A stretch of DNA of 7,490 nt from Methanofastidiosum sp. (GTDB lineage Archaea > Methanobacteriota_B > Thermococci > Methanofastidiosales > Methanofastidiosaceae). The stretch spans positions 1 through 7,490 of the forward strand of contig DUKX01000031.1 in NCBI GenBank assembly GCA_013329085.1, in the 5' to 3' direction. A program made the translations under genes and the position numbers. Each line of letters begins with the position of its first letter. Within the stretch, counting starts at the first letter, position 1. Under the pieces are notes generated by a model, which had not been told where the DNA came from, searched no databases, and was given only the letters and a program-made list of their open reading frames with translations. Below are positions 5,691-7,490 of the stretch, in pieces.

Positions 5691-6104
5691 CTAATACTTT
5701 CTCTCTAGGATTTTATAAGCGATTACATGGAAGACCAGTACCGCGCATACGGCGTAGCTTATGAATAGAGAATATCTCATAGTGATCGGCTGTATACCGT
5801 CAAGGATTATTATTGTGAATGCAACGAAGATAAAGACCATAAAAGTTAGAGTTCCTGCCTTATACCTTAGCATCTCTATCCTTTCATCAATTATCTTCTC
5901 CCGCTTTGTGAAGTACATTATTGATGTTACAAGGATCATAACAAATCCTATGTAGATTAGGTAATTCCCGACAGTGGAATACCCAAATAACTCGTTTGTT
6001 CCTATGTTGTAGTGATTTAATAGTAGCCCCGTCACCATCAAAAAGGCGATGAAAACAACTCTAAGCATCATGCCTTTTTTTGTCACAACTTTTTTACTTG
6101 TCAT
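5691..6104 (-). CDS. DUF2178-type membrane protein
   Basis: This 137-residue protein has four hydrophobic helices (about 13-30, 46-65, 84-102, 110-130). The loop between the second and third ([20 protein letters not shown], about 65-84) contains the K-x-x-x-DER and KAG words of DUF2178-like archaeal membrane proteins. The family commonly lies next to a small XRE regulator, as here. Its function is unknown, and a sensing or stress role at the membrane is speculative. I chose the ATG at 6104 over the upstream ATG at 6119 because GGAGG (6113-6117) lies 8 bases ahead of it, and the longer reading would start inside that site. It is the first gene of a two-gene operon with a strong BRE/TATA promoter flanked by two operator-like repeats. 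Confidence 0.82.
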   Translation of the reverse strand: MTSKKVVTKKGMMLRVVFIAFLMVTGLLLNHYNIGTNELFGYSTVGNYLIYIGFVMILVTSIMYFTKREKIIDERIEMLRYKAGTLTFMVFIFVAFTIIILDGIQPITMRYSLFISYAVCAVLVFHVIAYKILERKY

Positions 6105-6120
6105 TTTTAATGCCTCCATA

Positions 6121-6140
6121 ATGTAAAAAATATATTACAT
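6121..6140. promoter_or_regulatory. operator-like site 1 (inverted repeat) at the DUF2178 transcript start
   Basis: ATGTAAAAAATATATTACAT has perfect 6-bp inverted arms (ATGTAA and TTACAT) separated by 8 bases. It covers the region between the TATA box (6144-6152) and the predicted start of the DUF2178-XRE mRNA (about 6122). A bound repressor here would block initiation. Confidence 0.6.
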
Positions 6141-6143
6141 TTT

Positions 6144-6159
6144 GTTTATAAAGGTTTCG
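6144..6159 (-). promoter_or_regulatory. BRE/TATA promoter of the DUF2178-XRE operon
   Basis: The minus strand reads CGAAACCTTTATAAAC, which fits the archaeal BRE plus TATA consensus very well. Transcription should start near 6122, giving an 18-base leader that carries the GGAGG site. Confidence 0.7.
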
Positions 6160-6162
6160 ATT

Positions 6163-6182
6163 TTGTCAAAAATATATTACAT
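6163..6182. promoter_or_regulatory. operator-like site 2, repeat of site 1 at 42 bp
   Basis: TTGTCAAAAATATATTACAT repeats site 1. Its last 15 bases (6168-6182) are identical to 6126-6140, and the left arm matches 4 of 6. The 42-bp spacing equals four helical turns, so proteins on both sites would face the same side. It could also act as a plus-strand TATA box (AATATATT) for a divergent transcript starting near 6200. Confidence 0.55.
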
Positions 6183-6196
6183 CTTGGCTAGAAAAG

Positions 6197-6252
6197 ATAA
6201 GGCCCAGATATAAACCGGGGAGTTTATGAGATGATAGTAGTCTGGGCCTTGT
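6197..6252. other. GC-rich nested hairpin, candidate structured RNA
   Basis: AAGGCCCAGA (6199-6208) pairs perfectly with TCTGGGCCTT (6241-6250). The stem extends by T6198-G6251 and A6197-T6252. Inside it, ATAAAC (6210-6215) pairs with GTTTAT (6222-6227) around a CGGGGA loop. The stem is the most GC-rich element of a 380-base non-coding stretch. A divergent plus-strand promoter at 6171-6177 would start RNA at about its 5' edge. It could equally be the remnant of a small palindromic element, and no RNA family is recognised. Confidence 0.4.
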
Positions 6253-6284
6253 ATCAGAATTGGACGGGCCACTTTAATGATTAA
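6231..6284 (+). CDS. possible 17-codon micro-ORF within the hairpin region
   Basis: An ATG at 6231 opens a 17-codon frame (MIVVWALYQNWTGHFND) ending in TAA at 6282-6284. A GGAG word (6219-6222) lies 8 bases upstream, within and beside the loop of the inner hairpin. The frame spans the distal arm of the outer stem. A leader peptide or decayed gene start is possible, and a chance ORF is just as likely at this length. No homology is recognised. Confidence 0.2.
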   Translation: MIVVWALYQNWTGHFND

Positions 6285-6447
6285 TCAGAGCAGATTTGTA
6301 TTTCTTTCATTATCTCCTCAATGGCACTTTCAATTCTTCCCAGAATCTATCGATATAAAAATTAGAAAAGAAATATATAAATATTCAATATTTGGAATGG
6401 ATGTATAAAGATTATATTTAATTAAAGCAATTATTAAAAATGGATAC

Positions 6448-6457
6448 ATTTAAATAT
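6448..6457 (+). promoter_or_regulatory. TATA box and GGTGAT ribosome binding site region of the universal stress protein gene
   Basis: ATTTAAATAT is an archaeal TATA box. A start about 26 bases downstream (near 6478) leaves a 9-base leader that contains GGTGAT (6479-6484), a match to the archaeal 16S 3' end, just before the ATG at 6487. Confidence 0.55.
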
Positions 6458-6486
6458 CTAAAAATTCAATATATAATGGTGATATT

Positions 6487-6909
6487 ATGGCAGAATTAAT
6501 AAGGAGGATATTAGTTCCTGTAGATGGGTCTAGAGCTTCAGAAAAAGCTGTAGAGTATGCTGCATGGGTGGCAGGCAAGACTGGGGCATGTGTAATGTTG
6601 CTCCACGTAGTAGACGCAGATAAATTAAAACTGACATATGAGGCTATGGATAGGTTCTTACCAGAATGGCAAGATAAAATTAAAGGAACAGATGACATAA
6701 AGAGATACTCTCCATTCTTTGATGAGCAGCTTAAATGCATGATGGACGACCCCTTGTACAAAAGGGGAGACAATGTTCTAAAAGAGATGGCAAAGTATGC
6801 AGAAAAACAAGGGGTTAAGGTCAAGACAATCATGAAGCTAGGAAAGGTCGTTGATACTATAATCCAAACAGCTGACGATAAAATGTTGCAATCATATAAT
6901 AATTGGTAA
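6487..6909 (+). CDS. universal stress protein, N-terminal part of a frameshifted gene
   Basis: This frame encodes a UspA-type nucleotide-binding protein. It has the first strand and loop ILVPVDGSRASEKAVEYAAW (8-27), the second strand CVMLLHVVD, a family-variable insert (about 45-95), and EMAKYAEKQGVKVKTIMKLG followed by VVDTIIQTADDK. After residue 132 the frame runs into MLQSYNNW and stops at 6907-6909. The missing C-terminus follows in the next frame (6884-7003). Dropping one A from the AAAA at 6880-6883 restores a 171-residue protein of normal Usp layout. Usp proteins bind ATP or act in stress survival as dimers. Whether this is a pseudogene, a sequencing error or a recoded gene is not decidable here. 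Confidence 0.85.
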   Translation: MAELIRRILVPVDGSRASEKAVEYAAWVAGKTGACVMLLHVVDADKLKLTYEAMDRFLPEWQDKIKGTDDIKRYSPFFDEQLKCMMDDPLYKRGDNVLKEMAKYAEKQGVKVKTIMKLGKVVDTIIQTADDKMLQSYNNW

Positions 6910-7003
6910 AACAGGATTAACTGGAATAAAGAGATTGGCAATGGGGCATGTTGCAGAAGATGTAGCAAGATATGCCAACTGTAGGGTCACTGTTGTTCCT
7001 TAA
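6884..7003 (+). pseudogene. displaced C-terminal part of the universal stress protein
   Basis: In this frame the sequence reads CCNHIIIGKTGLTGIKRLAM, then GHVAEDVARYANCRVTVVP and TAA. This is the Usp C-terminal strand and ATP loop, G-x2-G-x9-G. The residue after the last glycine is His, whereas ATP-binding members have Ser or Thr. It has no start codon or ribosome binding site of its own and only makes sense as the continuation of the preceding ORF. The protein-level pattern is undamaged apart from the shift, so the lesion is recent or artefactual. Confidence 0.8.
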
Positions 7004-7004
7004 A

Positions 7005-7025
7005 TAAAAAATATTTTCTTTTTTT
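7005..7025. terminator. bidirectional T-tract terminator between convergent genes
   Basis: On the plus strand TTTTCTTTTTTT (7014-7025) follows the universal stress protein stop. On the minus strand ATTTTTTATT (7013-7004) lies downstream of the exonuclease stop at 7062. Each is an oligo-T archaeal terminator without a hairpin. Confidence 0.55.
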
Positions 7026-7061
7026 ATTGGCATTATTTTTCTCATATTCAAATAAGTAAAT

Positions 7062-7490
7062 CTAAATAACTTCCCTCTTCTTTAATTCAAAGAAGCACTC
7101 TTTGCAGATCTTAACATCATACATCGCATCATGCTTTTCCTGAAATTGTTCATTAAAAAGAGTATAATAGAGCTCAAATAGACTTGGCCACTTGAACTCA
7201 TATTGGCCTCCGGGTATCCGGCAATACTCAGTTGTACCTTGCATCGTGCAGAATCTATTGAGGTATGCCAATCTGTTATTGATCCTTTTTCTCACAAACT
7301 CCGCCCCCACTACATTGAAGTCAAAATCAAGATTATGGGCGATTAAGTGTGTTGAATTATTAATAGCTTCTGAGAATCTCCTCAATACAAAATCTAGATC
7401 CTTCCCCATAGATATCGCCTTCTCATTGGATATACCGTGGATGTTCTGCACATCAAATGGGATGACAAACCCTTCCGGTTTTATTATATG
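7062..7490 (-). CDS. DEDDh 3'-5' exonuclease (DnaQ-like), N-terminus beyond the window
   Basis: The frame is open to the window edge, giving 142 visible residues. An internal GTG at 7451 is not the true start because the homologous sequence IIKPEGFVIPFDVQNIHGIS runs through it. The visible part has the IHGIS-x-E-x-A segment (17-25) and the Exo II motif AHNLDFD with Asp57. It also has a KWPSLFELYYTLF helix (100-112) and Exo III HDAMYD with His120 and Asp125, the DEDDh signature. The Exo I DxE motif must lie just upstream of the window edge. These enzymes remove nucleotides from 3' ends in proofreading, repair or RNA turnover. A role as a free-standing exonuclease is likely, with the substrate unknown. 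It converges on the universal stress protein gene. Confidence 0.88.
   Translation of the reverse strand, partial: HIIKPEGFVIPFDVQNIHGISNEKAISMGKDLDFVLRRFSEAINNSTHLIAHNLDFDFNVVGAEFVRKRINNRLAYLNRFCTMQGTTEYCRIPGGQYEFKWPSLFELYYTLFNEQFQEKHDAMYDVKICKECFFELKKREVI

Larger units (their letters stand above)
6120..6486. other. long intergenic region between DUF2178 and universal stress protein genes
   Basis: From the DUF2178 side it holds the two operator-like sites, the BRE/TATA promoter and the nested hairpin with a possible micro-ORF. Next comes a minus-strand coding-like relic (6281-6346, ending RIESAIEEIMKEIQICSD and stopped upstream by TAG). The rest is very AT-rich DNA with no feature I can support until the universal stress protein promoter near 6448. 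Confidence 0.5.

Noticed and set aside
6450..6968. 172-residue minus-strand ORF opposite the universal stress protein gene
   Set aside because: It is a shadow. The plus strand carries clear Usp motifs, and the minus frame has no family pattern or start signals.
1..7490. CRISPR array, insertion sequence, rRNA or complete tRNA
   Set aside because: No spaced direct repeats, transposase, terminal repeats with target duplication, or RNA gene signatures were seen on either strand.

Overview
The window comes from an AT-rich genome that is almost certainly archaeal. TATA boxes of the form TTTATAAA or TTTAAATA sit about 25 bases before the inferred transcript starts. Several genes look leaderless, with a TATA box 25-27 bases before the ATG and no ribosome binding site, while others carry GGAGG or GGTGAT sites. 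The gene families fit too: DUF2178 with an XRE regulator, a beta-CASP/RNase J-like metallo-hydrolase, TPR proteins including a lipoprotein, DUF1232 and HicBA. A euryarchaeal methanogen-type lineage is my best guess, but lineage is not decided by this sequence.

Layout. At 1-901 (+) a small four-helix membrane protein, lacking only the first base of its start codon, is followed in the same operon by a MarR-type regulator. It meets a minus-strand cytoplasmic TPR protein (904-1683) tail to tail. At 1770-2238 (-) a DUF1232/YkvA-like membrane protein is coupled to a 55-residue tail-anchored protein with a repeated RLVPR motif. Two more small minus-strand genes follow: an acidic coiled-coil protein (2293-2466) and a two-CxxC zinc-ribbon protein (2551-2736). 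A TPR lipoprotein (2831-3328, -) and a large metallo-beta-lactamase/beta-CASP hydrolase (3408-4808, +) diverge from back-to-back promoters that both look leaderless. A hicB-hicA toxin-antitoxin pair (5332-4879, -) follows, then a DUF2178 membrane protein with its XRE regulator (6104-5477, -).

The 380 bases between the DUF2178 gene and the universal stress protein gene are the most unusual part. They hold two near-identical 20-bp operator-like sites exactly 42 bp apart that bracket the DUF2178 TATA box. Next to them is a GC-rich nested hairpin, with a possible 17-codon ORF, placed about where a divergent transcript would begin. The universal stress protein gene (6487-7003, +) is split by a +1 frameshift at an A4 run. 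The window ends inside a DEDDh (DnaQ-like) exonuclease gene on the minus strand.

How the genes may work together: three regulatory pairs are visible (membrane protein-MarR, DUF2178-XRE, HicBA), each in its own operon. The strongest candidate for something undescribed is the DUF2178-XRE operon with its paired operators and divergent structured RNA or micro-ORF. The remaining genes look like single units with their own promoters.
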